From assembly GCF_000801105.2 (NCBI RefSeq), contig NC_079514.1, positions 28,420,227 to 28,484,226 on the forward strand: a stretch of DNA of 64,000 nt, written 5' to 3'. Each line of letters starts with the position of its first letter. The stretch's first letter is position 1. A program made the position numbers and the translations under genes. Below are positions 23,413 through 35,833 of this stretch, piece after piece. The notes under the pieces are model-generated. The model did no database searches and was not told the origin of the DNA. It worked only from the letters and a program-made list of their open reading frames with translations. This DNA comes from Raphanus sativus. Lineage: Eukaryota; Streptophyta; Magnoliopsida; Brassicales; Brassicaceae.

Positions 23413-24679
23413 TTACATGAAATCATCATCGTCCATAGCGCCATAAGGACCCGAAACAAGATCATCGTCAGGCTTATCCACATGAAGTTGCTTCTTCTTA
23501 CCTAAGAAACATAGTTAAACCAAAACAAAAATCATCACGAATCTGATCAATCCAGAAACAGTGAGAACGGCTTACTCACAAGTCTAAGAACTCAAAAAAG
23601 TTAAGTTGAATGTGAGTACCTGTCTTCTTTTTGCCAGCAGCAGCTTCTTTCTCTGCCTTGAGTTTTTCGTTTGCTATCGCAGTAACGGAGGAAGCAACAT
23701 CTTTAACATCAGCTGCTTTCATATTAGCCACAGAAAGTCTCATCACTGCTTTGAGTAGCCCAATATAGTGAAAGCTTTTCTGCAAAAACAACAAACATAA
23801 TTTCAACGTAAACGGATCGGCAATTTAATCAGATAGAAATAAGTGACACTTAGCCTAGACAAGAAAGTAATAGGGAAGGAATACAGAGTCTAATCTATAC
23901 CTCATAAGGTACAAGTTTACGAGAAACCATTTCAGCATATTCCAAAAAATCGCTTTCAGACTTGGGAATAAAAATATCGGTACTTTTTTCTTCAGTCTTG
24001 GCTCCAAAGAGTTCAGCAGTTGCCTGGTAATCAGCTTCCTCCACTAGCCTAAGATCAGAAAGAACCATCAGAAACTGATGAAGAACCGAAAGAAGAAGCA
24101 AATATAGGAGTGAAATGTTCCAATAGTATTACCTCTGCATGCGAAGTTTCTCAGCAACAGGATCTAAAGGTTCTTCCTTTGATGAAGCTTCAACAGTTTT
24201 AGCCTTCTTCTCCACACACTTTGCTGCTGCTGCTGCTTTCTTTGGAGCCTTCTCAGTAGCAGGCTTTACTACAGGTGCCTACAAAATAAATAAATTAATA
24301 AGATCGTTCACCTGTATTCTCAATCAAATTATGCAAACAAAACCAAGAAATGTAAAAGAAAAGCATACAGGAGGAACAGGTTCATCCTCCTCCTCCCAGG
24401 AGTCCTTGATGTCATTCTCATCTACATCCTCGTCATCCCAGTTACTTTTGAGTACAACTTTTGCAGGAAGTGGTTGAAAGTCCTCAGCCTCTGAAACCAG
24501 AAACAAAAAATGAGAACTCCTAACACATATCTATATAGTTAGTTCCATATGAGAACTTAAATATTAAACAATCTTAGAGAAGATAAGTCAAAAAAAAAAT
24601 AGAGCCAGTGCCAATCTTTTACAAAAGCCAAAGTAATAAAAACAATGGTTGATGTGTAAATCTTACCCCAATCATCCAT
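23413..24679 (-). CDS. eIF3J: Eukaryotic translation initiation factor 3 subunit J
   Basis: Six coding exons on the minus strand: 24679-24667, 24490-24369, 24278-24133, 24048-23901, 23779-23620 and 23501-23413 (stop TAA). All have GT/AG borders and phases fit, giving 225 residues, the length I recall for the Arabidopsis proteins. Features: acidic N-terminus (MDDWEAEDFQPLPAKVVLKS, then DDEDVDENDIKDSWEEEDE), a Lys/Ala-rich stretch at about 50-75, the conserved central part (RLVEEADYQATAELFGAK; DIFIPKSESDFLEYAEMVS), then a KKK-rich tail ending DDDDFM. eIF3J is the loosely bound eIF3 subunit that acts at the decoding centre of the 40S subunit in start-site selection and ribosome recycling. A leader intron (25027-24741) and a pyrimidine-rich leader precede the start, common for plant translation genes. 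No defect seen. Confidence 0.95.
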
Positions 24680-25195
24680 CTTTGTTGACAAATTATCAAG
24701 AACCGAAGTATCTGATGTTCTGAAGAACCCAACTAAAAACCTGCACAAGCAGACACAAAGAGGCTCTAGAAGTTAAGATTTGTAAGCAAAGAGAATAATG
24801 TTAACCAAAATTAATGACAGATTACACAAAACTTTTAGGATGAATAAAGAAACCCAATCTAACAGTGAAACAACTACTAATAAATCTCTATGAATCGTAA
24901 ACCTACAAAGGTTGAATCACAGGATGGGGTGAGAAGAAAGATATTGGCAAATGGACACAATTCGAGATAATAATTTTGAAATTAATAAAACTGAGAACCC
25001 GAGGGACGGAGGCGGAAGAGAAATTACCTGAAACTCTTAGAGGGAAGGGAAGAGAAGAGAAGAGAAATCGCAAAAGAAGAAGATGAGAGTTGGATTCGTC
25101 GGTGAAATGTTAAGGAAAGAAGACAGAAACGACAGCGAGGAGAGAAGTCTTTGGATTTAGGGCTTTCTCTGTCTCTCTCTGAGTTTCCAGAACAT
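24680..25195 (-). promoter_or_regulatory. 5' leader of eIF3J with one intron
   Basis: The minus strand has a donor CAG|GTAATT after 25028 and an acceptor TGTGCAG before 24740, bounding a 287-bp intron in the untranslated leader. The first leader exon (from roughly 25195) is rich in CT runs (CTTCTCTTCTCTTCC). The exact transcription start is not visible. Confidence 0.6.
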
Positions 25196-25199
25196 GCTC

Positions 25200-27627
25200 A
25201 CTTAAATTTTTAAGGAAATGTTATTTTAAGAAAAGCGTTAGACCAAAAGTCCAATAACAGAAATTATTCCATTTATTCTGTGATTTTAATAATCAAATTG
25301 AATATTTCTCAAAAAAAAAAAATTATAATCAAATTGAATTTCTCACTACTCTTTTGGATGAAGTGAATGAAGAGAAAAAAAAAAGAGTTTAGACATTTAA
25401 TATTTTATTCCGTTAATCAATTATTTTTTCTAATTACTTTGATATATTTTTCAGTTTTTTCATATTCCAATGATCATAATTCCTATGTACATGTAATTTT
25501 ACAATCTTTTAACATAAAAAATGCACTGCCGAAAAGAAACAAATTTCTTCTAGCATATATTAGAAATAAACAAATATATATAAAGCAATATATTCAGAAA
25601 GTAAAGTTCCAAAATTTATTTAGAAAATTGTATACTATTATCCAGATTTGAAAGAATTGAACCTAACTAAATCAAAATATTGAATAGAATTGAATAATGA
25701 TAAATATATAAGTAGTTTCATATTTTATATTTGAAATATTTGACTTAAATTTAACAAAAAAAAAATCAAATGGATGGATGTTTACAAACTTGAAATACAA
25801 TTAGTCATACTTGAAAATATTGTTTTTGTATAACTTAAAATAAAATGAACTGAGCTTAAACTATAAAATTTTAAAATTTTAAAATTAATTATTTAACTAA
25901 TATAATTTAATAATTTAATATGATTAAAATTAAAAAATTCAAAATTATCTAGATATAACTTATCAAATATCTAAAATAATTCGAATTATTAGTTCGTTTT
26001 ATCCAAACCATATAAATTATACAAATCGAACCAAAATATTAGTCGGTTTTAAAATTTTACTATTTGTATAAAAATGAACCAAAAATTAATTAAACCAAAC
26101 TAAAATCAATGTAGGTTTTATATATAATTATTTGTATATCTCCATAATATTATTTAAGAATTTAGTTTCCTATGTGTCGCGCTCACGTTAACTTTCACGA
26201 TGGTTGATTACACAGATACCTTTAATGAATTAAAATTATTACAATTAAATATTTTGCTGATTTTTTTATTTAGTTTCTTTTTAAAAAATTTCCAAATAAC
26301 ATAAGTAATAAAAGGAAACATTTATAAAGTTTAAAAACAAATTTAAAAACGAAAATAAATGCCTATATAATATAATTTCATTAAAAAGGAAAGTTTACAA
26401 AATAGTAATATTCCATTTAAAAAATAAAATAAAAATATACTTTTGAAGTAATAAAGTATACTTTATTTATATCTATATTTTCTTAGATGAAAAAAAATAT
26501 ATTTGTATATAATGTGAATTCATAAAAAAATATCACATAGATAATCTTGATATTAGAAAAATAAATAATATTTATTTAAAAAATAATTTTAAACAATACA
26601 ATTTCAAAGTAATATAAATATTTTTATATATCTATTTGTTTTTTAGATGTTTACATAAAATAATTAAGTAACATAAACAAATATATGTTGACTAAAAATA
26701 ATTTATAATTAGTATTATTGAAATGTTTATTTATTTTCATATATATTTATTTGACTATAATATTTTTCAATTACAGCAAAAATATCTATAATTATATTTT
26801 ACTTATATAATATAATTTATCAAATACAATCACAATTTTTTACTGTTTAGTTTAAATAGATATTAGAAAATGAAAAATAGATTTTAAAAGTAAACATCTT
26901 TTGATCAAATAATATTTTTAATTAAAATAACACAAATACTTTAACAAGGTAGATATATTATATTTTATCATCATTAAAATTATATGTTTTCCTTAATATT
27001 TAATTTTCTTTTAAATTTTATGTTTTTATGTTTGTGAAACTTAACATAACTTAAATACGATGATATTTGAAAGCTCAGAATGTAAGAAACCAAACTTAAA
27101 TTAATCATCTTGTAAGTAAAATCATGTAAATTTTATGGTTACTTACAACATTAATATAACAATGATTTTACTTACAACATAACGATAATATCATCGTTAT
27201 ATTAATTTATTTAATTTGGAATCCGATACTTTAGTTTATCTTTTATTTCATTCTAAGCACAATATATCTTAATTTATAAATAATCGTCCTAAAATATATA
27301 AGATAACCAACCAACCTAAATGCAAATAAAAAATTAATCAAAATTTTAATATATTTAGAATAAAAAATATTAGAATTGAATTCAAAAAAATAAATGCAAA
27401 CTAATATAACTAAATGATAACTACATCGACTATAAAAACAACAAAACTGACAACCTTTAACATATCTAAAATCGTATGTCTAATTAAAGTAATATAATAT
27501 TATTAATATAAATTATGCATATAATTATAAATTATTATATAATTAAAAGTAAATAATAATTAATTATTATAGTATATTTACTTTATAAATATTTATATCC
27601 GTGCATGAGCACGGGAAAATCACCTAG
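25200..27627 (+). mobile_element. AT-rich stretch ending in a Helitron 3' terminus (27600-27627)
   Basis: About 2.4 kb of very AT-rich DNA without genes. At its right end, CCGTGCATGAGCACGG (perfect 6-bp stem hairpin) is followed by GAAAATCACCTAG and then T, a textbook Helitron 3' end. The 5' end (TC after A) was not found, so how much of the stretch belongs to the element is unknown. No replication initiator or helicase code is present. Confidence 0.6.
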
Positions 27628-27649
27628 TATATATAAAATGTTCAGAACC

Positions 27650-28462
27650 TATTTGCCATCTAATATGGACAGATGACACAGTTGGACAACCTATCAATCA
27701 CCATGGACACATCCCAACACATGTGGCGTACTTGGCTCTCCTCCGTTATGTCCTGCTCAAATACACATTGTGGATACTCAATCCCATCTGACAACTGATT
27801 TTGCTCAATCCTTCAACACAGTGACAATCGGCGATCCAAGTGAAGCGAATTGGTACATGGATTCTGGTGCTACAACACACTTAGATTCAACATCAGGTAC
27901 ACCAAAATCTGCTATGAAACACTACACCGTTAAGTCTGTTATAGTTGGTAACAGTTCTTCAATTCACATCAGTTTACTAGTTCCACTACTCTTCCAACTT
28001 AGACTTGTACTCTTTCATTACAAAATGTTCTTGTTTCTCCCCATTACTTTGAGAATCTTATTTTTGTTCGTTGGTTTACTAATAACAATCGGTCGAAATC
28101 AGGCCTTTTGGTTTTTCAATAAAAGATCTCAACACCAAAAGGATTATGTTCTGCAACAATAGTTAAGGAGAACTTTAATCAATGCATTGTCATCTCACTA
28201 AACCCACAATGCTCCTTATGTCTTCGTTGTCGCCTCCTCTTTTTGACAAAAGGCTGGGACACGTTAATAATGTCTCTCTTCGTTCTTAAATTTCTTCTCA
28301 GACTTGCGTCTATTTTTCAAACCAAAGAATTTCTAGAAAACTTTAAGACTACTGATTTTCAAATTCACAACTATTCGTATGTGATGTATTTTTTTGGAAG
28401 GAATAAACTAATGGTTGTAATTTCTTTATACGTAATGAAACTATGCAACCTTATTATATCAT
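27650..28462 (+). pseudogene. Ty1/copia fragment: protease and pre-integrase region
   Basis: The plus strand encodes a copia protease motif NWYMDSGATTHLDS (catalytic DSG), preceded by VTIGDPSEA. Downstream, with frame changes, come VTVGN-like residues, LQNVLVSPH, GFSIKDL..K-like and a pre-integrase block whose LWHARLGH counterpart reads DKRLGHVNNVSLRS. Stops and shifts break it in at least four places. Both ends are truncated: no LTR, Gag or RT is adjacent. It abuts the 3' end of TTLL12. Confidence 0.8.
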
Positions 28463-28712
28463 AATGAGATGAGTTAGCTGCCAAATAAAGAAATAACTGA
28501 ATTAGTTGCAAAAAGAAACCCCTGCATACTAAGATTGCAGTCTCAACACTGAAGTCTCAATATACTTTTCAATCACCGAACACACAGGAAAGGAAAACGG
28601 TTTAAGAAATGATTCCCATGGTGCATATAGAAAACACTACAAAAACAAAAGACATGGTTCCAAATCAAAACAGTTGTATAGTTTCCAACTAAACCACCCA
28701 TCTCCGTAGAGC

Positions 28713-31700
28713 TCACAAGGGAGTCACGTGAGAAGTCTCGCCTAAGAAGAGACACCCAAATACATAGTTGAAAAATTCCCTAGCTTTCACGATTCCTTTT
28801 CCATTTATGGTTTCCATGTCGTAGGTGCAAGCCCTCATGCAGTCAGGACAGTATGTAACCTATGTAGCATAGAGTATCATGGATAAGGCAAGTTGCTTTT
28901 CCAAAAAGCTTTTCTTGTTTACTCGTATAAAAGAAAAAGACAGGTGAGACATACCTCCAAGATTTTTGGCTGGAAGGAGCTGTCGAGCATCACGTCTACT
29001 CCGTAAATGGCCCTAGATTTATCAGATTTCATTTCCGGATGCACAAGAGCCGCCGCCTCAAACACTTGACGTATCAATTGCTTCACCTTCTCATGAATAT
29101 CCATCCATTTAACTATTAAGAGTAGAATTGTGTTATTGATAGAAACAAAAAGCACAAATATATATAAATGATGGAGGAAGGAAATACAAATAAAGTTTGT
29201 ACCGTTATGTTCTTGTTCAAACTCTCTCACAAACTCTGCTGTGGGCTTGTGGTTCAGCTTCCGTCCATAGTTCTGAAACACATAAGAAAAGAAAGGGAAA
29301 CATATAGGATGTTGCAATCTTTATGAGAACTGAACTTGTAAGTGGAATGAATGTTACCATGACAGTGAAATGGGTTTCATATTCAAAGAAACTGTGCTTC
29401 TCCAATGAATATGGATTGTTCGACAACCTAACCTGAAATCATACAAATAGGATATTTGTCATATATGTTCCTTAATTTAAATATTAGTGGCTGGCTGCTA
29501 TGAATAAGCATTACCCAAAAGATATCTGTCAGATAAATCTCCAACGGGTCAATGCTCCGCAGCAGGACAACGTATCGCATATCAAACTTCTTCCCCTTGA
29601 ACAATGCAGGGTGCTCTATGTACTTCTGGCAGATCTTTGGACCAGTTTCCATCATGCGGATGATTGCTGATAAATTATCGGTTATACTTGTGTCGATTGT
29701 CCTTGCCATATTCCATGGTTTCAAGATCCACAAATTGTCCAAACCATCACGTTTGCGTACAGAATAGTCCCCAATAAACTGGGTCAGCTCTGTTTCAAGG
29801 TTGTAAGTAGGTTGTAGCCATTCCGGAGATCCATAAGCCTGTATAGCAGAACATCAGCTAATCTTTTAGCTTGATATGTACGTCTTAGTTATATTTTGTG
29901 ACCACAAAACAAACAGATGTAATCTACAATATAACAAGTTTTCCTAACAGGAATTTACCTTTTGAATAGTCTCCGCAAGATGATGCTTCATAACAAGACA
30001 AGCCTCAAAGGGAAACTGATTAATGTATTGGTCATCTGTTAGTCCCACCGCTTTCTTCAGCTCATCGTCCACCTGCATACTCGTCCATATAATGTCTGCA
30101 TCTTTTGGTTCATTTGCTGCAAAACAGGCAGTTGACACAACTCAGAAAACCACAAAATATTGGACGAAAGATAATTAAAAGGCTGGGACTTATGGTGGTA
30201 AGTGCAAAGTGGCATTGAATAGCATATCTAATCCTTATGAGAGCAAGGAAATGAGAACGTACTGAGCACAAATTCTGAACGTGTCAGAAACTCTTCAACT
30301 TGAGGTAGATCCGTATGTACCAGTAAAGGAGACCCATCATTATGGCGAATGCTTTGGGTAACTGAAGGTGTCAAAGGTAGAGACTTGAAAGCTTTCGCAT
30401 GCTGATTTTGTTGGTATTTCTCAAACTCCTACAAAATCAATAACAAGGAATAATACTCTTTTGATGAACAGAAATCTTCCAAGGAGACGATAACAGCAAG
30501 CTAAAGGTGGGCACAGGGGATGTACATGAATAAAATAGTTCTCAGGAGTGTGAAACCAAGCTGTGAGCCTGGCAGACCGATGTTTGTCCTCCCCAATACC
30601 AGATAGAAAATCACGAGTGCACTCGTCACCTTTATGACAACCTTTGATAGGCCACATTATTGAATAGCTGGAACATTGAACCAAAATAAATATGGGCATA
30701 TGTCAGATACACAGAAGATAACAATGTAACATTGGGGAGATATTTTGCATATATAATGTATGGACCTCATCAATCACTTACATTTTTAAACTGCAAACAT
30801 AAGAAGTGTTTGCAGCACCAAGGAAAGAAATGAAAAAAGCTAACAAGAATGAGCAGAACAAAAATCAGAAAATTTATACCTCACAGCAGAGTCTAGATTC
30901 CCGGAAGGCATGAAAAGAAAAGGAGCCACTCTGAAATTGGGTTCATCGCTATGCCCCAAAGCTGAACCAAGTTCATCCATCACATACCTGTAATAGGAAT
31001 AACCAACATACAAAAAGTAGTAAGAGGCATTGATGTGTACTCCAAAAGCTCCTACAGCTTTTGGTGATTGGGTAGAATCGTCCCAACATTATAGCAATAT
31101 CACTACATATGTTTTGCATTAGATTCCTTTTCTGATTTCTTTTTTCAAATTCATCTATTTAAATGATAACCGTTATAAATCTTTTAAACAGCAGATAGAA
31201 GCAGCACAAAAAAATAGTCACGAGGATTTCTTGTGTCAAACAAAGCCACCACAATTATTATAGTATAGTAGGAAAGGAAAACATTGCATACCACAAGGAA
31301 GTTTCATCAATCTTTTCCTCATCCGCAAGACGATAATTCATCACATACAACCACATTGCACCAAGAACACGGTCAATGAGACTATCCTCGGGTTTCGGCT
31401 CAGGAAGCCGTGGTTGAATCATCGAGTCAACAACATGCTTTCCATTTTCAAATATTTTAGCCGTGTCAACGCCATTTAACAAAGAAAGTTTTGGGAGAGA
31501 TTCAAGAATCTCTACAGCACTGTTTCCAAGAGGTCCAGGTATGTCAACCTACAACCAAGACGTATCATGTGAGCACAAGTCAGCACAAATAAACATTCTA
31601 TGGTAACCTCAACTTGTATCCAAATATGAAAAGACATCCTCAAACAATTACCTCTAAGGAAGACAGAGAAGGGAAGAGCTTCAAGACTTCAAACAGTTCT

Positions 31701-33236
31701 CCAACAGAATTCTGGTCCAATGGGTTTCCACGGATATTTAGATGAGACAGTAAAGGCAACTCCTGCACAGAGAATGCCTGCAAAATGAAGAAAGCAAAGG
31801 TATAAAAATAAGACACCTAACAAAGAGAGTCTATAGGACACAAAAATTCTAACAGATATGTTTATTGTTCATCAATACTTGTTGTTGTCTTTCCAATCAA
31901 TACATTCTAGTCTCCATCTAAGTAAGGGCACAAAAAAATAACCTTATTGACTAGATTGTGTATTGACCGGTTTGAAAGGTCAAGTGAGGTGACATTGCAC
32001 AAAGGTTGATCCTGCTGAACATAATCAGGATTATCCTTCCCAATGATATCTCCACAGAAACCAAGTGCCCACAGCCCATAGTTAGGGGTAAAACAAGAGT
32101 TGTAGATTTCCAGATTGGGACAGCTTTGCAATATTTCGTCAGCCAACCGACTTTCACTGAAACAAATAAAAGACATGAGAAAACTGTTAACGTATCCCAC
32201 CATACATATGTTATTCTTAATTTCAAGGTTACCTTTTCTGAAGAAGAGGATTGTCATTCAGCCACAAAGCCTTCAGATTCTTAAACTTTGAAACCTCTTG
32301 TATAACCACATCTGCACTCTCAAGCTTGTTCCCGAAAAGACTTAGAGCCAGCAAGTCCTACCAAAAATGCCAGTAGCAAAACAGAGACGCTTCACAATCT
32401 TTGTACTTTTGACACACTCATTCATAGGAGAAGAAGAGGAAAGATCAAAAGGCTGTACCTGAAACTTGCTAGGGATATCAAGGGACAAGAATGTGTCAGC
32501 ATCAATTCCAAGACCCTCCAACTCCAACCATCTTAAAGAGTCATATCCATTATCAGCTGCAGAACGAATTTCACTCTCTAGTGCCTGATCAACAGAGAGT
32601 TGCTCATAATGCTCTGTGTCTTCTTCTTCGTCTTCTCCTTCTAAATCAGTGTCAACACACATCAAAGAACCCATCCTCTCAGCCAAACCGGGAATTTCCT
32701 GAAGCTAAAGTAGCCAAATAAAAAAAAACAGTGCACTAATCTGTCAGAATCCAAATAGTGTAGAAAAAAAACTAAGGGAAAAAAGGTAAACATTAAGCTT
32801 ACAAAAACGAATTTGCAAATTTTTTCTTTTGTAGAAATAGACAGAAATTTCTCATTTTGAATCTCAAACGATATATTAAGAACATATCATTGCTCAAAAC
32901 TCCCTGAAGCACTTTATATTTTGATTCCTAGAATGAATCATCAGTGTGAAGTAGCCACGGACCGACCTGTTTATAGGCATCGGGAAGACGAAAAGTCCAG
33001 GCGTGGTCGATGAGGAAGACGTCAGACTCTTTAGGCATAGATTCAGAAGTGAGAACAAGGCTCCGTCTCCGACCATCGTCGCAGGGTTCGATCTGGAAGT
33101 GAGCGCCGCCATCTAAAGTATCGGAGGCAAGTTTGTGGAAGAGGCTTGCGTACAGTTTCTGCGGCAAACCAGAAGCCGCCAACAGGATTCCATGTACCTT
33201 CTCGAAATCTTCCACACTCGAGATTGTGTTCGCCAT
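28713..33236 (-). CDS. TTLL12: Tubulin-tyrosine ligase-like protein 12 (LRR + ATP-grasp TTL domain)
   Basis: Fifteen exons on the minus strand: 33236-32967, 32704-32459, 32357-32233, 32156-31943, 31777-31652, 31548-31292, 30987-30880, 30667-30526, 30428-30263, 30116-29959, 29838-29515, 29432-29358, 29272-29203, 29112-28955, 28859-28713 (TGA). Every border is GT/AG and phases agree; the product has 861 residues, close to the size I recall for the single Arabidopsis homologue. Residues about 100-120 are acidic (DLEGEDEEEDTEHY). About 170-330 are leucine-rich (LLALSLFGNKLES, LKALWLNDNPLL, LNIRGNPLD). About 500-815 are the TTL ATP-grasp domain (WILKPWNMARTIDTS; KKFDMRYVVLLRS; IYGVDVMLD). TTLL12 proteins act in the cytoplasm on microtubules; whether they ligate tyrosine themselves is uncertain from family knowledge. 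No lesion seen, so probably functional. Confidence 0.93.
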
Positions 33237-33268
33237 TTTTTTTTTTGCTCAGCTCTCTCTCACTCTCA

Positions 33269-33314
33269 TAGGGTTTTCTTGAGGTTTTGTTTCATTTGGT
33301 CTTCGAGCGGCCCA
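33269..33314 (-). promoter_or_regulatory. Telo-box and site II motif upstream of TTLL12
   Basis: On the minus strand AAACCCTA (telo-box, 33276-33269) and TGGGCC (site II, bound by TCP factors, 33314-33309) lie 33-78 bp upstream of the ATG. This pair is common in plant housekeeping and growth genes. No TATA box is evident. The assignment rests on motif and position only. Confidence 0.5.
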
Positions 33315-33405
33315 TGGTTTGTTATTTTTACAATTATAATCTAAAAGTTCGGTTTTACGAACCGGTTTGGTCCAAATTAGGGGTTTTCGAGATTTTGGAG
33401 TGTTT

Positions 33406-33500
33406 TAGTTTTTCTTTGTTTTCCGTTTTGACACAGTGGACACATCCCCAACACATGTTCAACCAAACCCTTAGATTTTTCTTTGTTTTCCGTTTTGTTG
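33406..33500. repeat. Short direct repeat upstream of TTLL12
   Basis: TTTTTCTTTGTTTTCCGTTTTG occurs twice, near 33410 and near 33477. The spacer holds GGACACATCCCCAACACATG, nearly the same as a word at about 27703-27721 beside the copia fragment. Confidence 0.7.
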
Positions 33501-33539
33501 GTTCTGTGTCGTTTGCCTCGGCTGTGTCGTTGATTGAAT

Positions 33540-33870
33540 AGTTTCAATTTGATAACAAATTGCGGATTTTTTATTACTGAAGAAAAGGTTTATTAAGTGA
33601 AGCGATGTTGTTTATCTTTTTAATCCACACCAGACATGGTGTGTTATTTATGCCTTACTTCTATTAGAAGGATCAAGATTATAAAATAGTTAGATAAAAG
33701 AGAGGAAACAAATGGTCTTGAACACATTTTGGTAAATTACAAGGCAGAATTTTCATATATATATATATACTAACATAATTTATGAAATCTAAATAGACAT
33801 GCACAGCAAACATTAGCTTAGCTTAGACTAAATGAGAATCAGCAAGTTTCTGAACCTTTTGAAGCAATCT
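33540..33870. other. No gene; region between TTLL12 promoter and gene fragments
   Basis: AT-rich. It holds a perfect short hairpin CACACCAGACATGGTGTG (33626-33643) and a TA run near 33760-33770. Probably 3' UTR and flank of the borealin-like fragment. No CTRR motif follows the hairpin in the position expected for a Helitron end. Confidence 0.4.
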
Positions 33871-34394
33871 TCAACTGTCTTCTTCTGCAGAATCAAATAG
33901 TTCCACATAAGAACAAATATTTTGGAGCAAGAAGTGGGGGAGGAGTGTTATCTAGTAGCATACCATTAATAGCTCCCATGTTGTCATCTTCTTTATAGAC
34001 ACCCAAAGGAGAGCCATGTACAGAAAGCATTATCTCTCCAGGTTTTGGTTGCCTCCGAGTCTTTGGTGTCATTCCAAAAGAGAGCCTCTGCCCATTTACC
34101 TAAGAAACAATTTAACAAGGTATCATTATAAAGTCTCTGCTCGTCTGCGGAAAATCCAAATTACTGAAACAAACGTCACTCATTCTAGAACAGAGACTAT
34201 GAATGATAAGTTTCTAAACCATAAACTGGTTCCTTTCTCTCTGGATCAGAAGCACAAACAAAGAACCCAAGGAAAAAAACATTCCAAAGAAGCTACACAA
34301 GAGGTGAATGAATTTTAGGGAACCATTTCAAAATACTTACCACGGGAGTCCGAAGAGCATCATGGCTTGCAAGCATTTGATTTGCAGATGTCCC
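33871..34394 (-). pseudogene. 3' gene fragment, possibly borealin-like (three exons)
   Basis: Three minus-strand exons with good GT/AG borders: 34394-34341, 34099-33964 and 33884-33871 (stop TGA). Read in frame they encode NQMLASHDALRTPVVN, QRLSFGMTPKTRRQPKPGEI, MLSVHGSPLGVYKEDDNMGA and INEEDS. I think this resembles the C-terminus of the plant chromosomal passenger protein borealin, but that is from memory of the general pattern only. The 5' part of the gene is absent; upstream on the same strand lies half of an iron superoxide dismutase gene. Joined from the FSD exon at 34630, the frame would be wrong and reach a stop after about 11 codons. Confidence 0.5.
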
Positions 34395-34629
34395 CTGAAA
34401 GAACAAACAACAAGGGGACAATTTAGTAAACTATTGTTTTCTACCAATTCTCTTGAAGTAACTTTGCATAATTCTGGATGAGTTGAAAACAAAAACCATA
34501 TTATAATTTAGTGTTACATAACATTTATTAAAGCCTGCAAATAGTAAATTTACTAGAGATTTTCTACAAAAGGAAAGGAGATTAGAATATGTATGTGAAG
34601 CTCATCGATATGAAACCCTTTGAACTTAC

Positions 34630-35382
34630 AAGCAAGCCAGGCCCAGCCAGCTCCGAATTGAGTGGCAGCAGCAGCATTGAAATCATCATAGAATTTCTCA
34701 TAAGAAGTGAAATCTCTTTCAAGCAGAGCCAGAAGCTCTCCTGATGGTTTTCCACCACCACCTGGTTTCATTGATTCCCAGAAGAACTCGTGGTTCCATG
34801 CCTACATCGTTGACTCAGCTAAACAGTCATACACCCTTTTAAAAGCTCAAATCAAAATGGATTTCTATAATTCGTACCTGAGCAGCGTTGTTGAAGGCAG
34901 GGAGGAGGTCGCCGTTGTTGTAAGTGTTGAGGATGATGTGGTCTAAGGTCTTGCCTTCGAGCTCGGATCCAAGAACCTGTTTTTTGAGGTTGTCCACGTA
35001 AGCCCTGTGATGCTTTCCCCAGTGAAACTCTAGAGTTTGTCTGCTCATATGCGGCTCCAGAGCATCCTTTCAAATGTTATATTAAACAACATGTCATCAA
35101 ATCACTCTCGCTTATACACTTCAAACTTTTCCAATAAGTTCTCTAAGGAAAGAACACAGATAACAATTTTTTTGGTCCCCAAGTTTCTACAATATTCGAA
35201 CAGTACTTGTAAGTATGCATATTAATTGTTCCCGTCCCTTTAATTTCTGCTATTAACTGTCCCGAAATCCGACACGAACACCCCTACTTGACCGTTCACA
35301 CCATGAATAAATAAAATCATACCAGAGAGTATGGAGGTGGCTTGAGGACGTAGTCAGCGGTTACAGCACTTGAAGCAGCCAT
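34630..35382 (-). pseudogene. FSD1: Iron superoxide dismutase, 5' half only (FSD1-like)
   Basis: Three minus-strand exons: 35382-35323, 35066-34878, 34801-34630, all with proper splice sites and open frame (140 codons). The start is MAASSAVTADYVLKPPPYSL. The sequence has [14 protein letters not shown] (two His, one a metal ligand), [20 protein letters not shown] (second ligand His) and ends GAGWAWLA plus one base. FSD1 proteins are about 212 residues and catalyse superoxide dismutation with an Fe ligand set of three His and one Asp. The last exons, with the DVWEHAYY motif that supplies Asp and the third His, are not found in the next 4 kb on either strand. So the gene is truncated and cannot make an active enzyme, though the remaining exons show no stop, which suggests recent loss or capture. 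A leader intron acceptor lies just before the ATG. Confidence 0.9.
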
Positions 35383-35514
35383 TTCTTTTGTAGTAGAATC
35401 TGCACATTTCAGACAACATCGCATCGAGAGATGGTCATAAACGAACCAACATCCTTACAAACAGACATAAAAATATAGATAGATCGATATACAAAAGTAA
35501 ACTCAATAAGAGAT

Positions 35515-35833
35515 GAGCAAAACTTGAACGACTCGCTATGGAGATGCCTAGTGAAGCTAGTGGTGGTATCCAAGAAATAAAGAATCGACGACATCATAGA
35601 GCAACACACAAACATAGGGATGGGACCGAACCGAAGTTCCACAGGAAGAGCGGGAAGGAGAAGTAGAAAGCTCGCAATCCGAGAGACCAGAAGTAGCTAA
35701 CTCTGTTCAGGTTTCTAGAAACGTACGCACAGTGCTCCCTCTTCCCTCTCGAGACAGGAACCGTGATGAGGAAACTCACATGAGCGTTGCAGAGAAAGAC
35801 CATGAGGAAACAGACGAGGATCGCAAAAAATTA
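35515..35833 (-). pseudogene. DUF599 membrane-protein fragment
   Basis: Minus-strand translation gives FFAILVCFLMVFLCNAHVSF, then CAYVSRNLNRVSYFWSLGLR and AFYFSFPLFLWNFG, and after a frame change GPIPMFVCCSMMSSILYFLD. This matches the C-terminal, membrane-spanning part of plant DUF599 proteins (LW.FGP motif). The frame is broken near 35642 by a 5-bp duplication (TTCGGTTCGG). The N-terminal half is absent. The gene family has no assigned function that I know of. Confidence 0.7.

Noticed and set aside
25367..25651. A 94-codon plus-strand frame upstream of the AT-rich block
   Set aside because: Lys/Ile/Phe-rich translation of AT-rich DNA without any motif or homologue that I recognise.
30421..30526. 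Read-through extension of TTLL12 exon 8 (continuing after FIH)
   Set aside because: A good donor (CAT|GTACAT) and the acceptor before EFEKYQQ keep the phase; the extension is intron sequence.
33626..33643. Perfect hairpin as a possible Helitron 3' end for the gene-fragment composite
   Set aside because: No CTRR-T follows at the right distance on the minus strand; left as unexplained.
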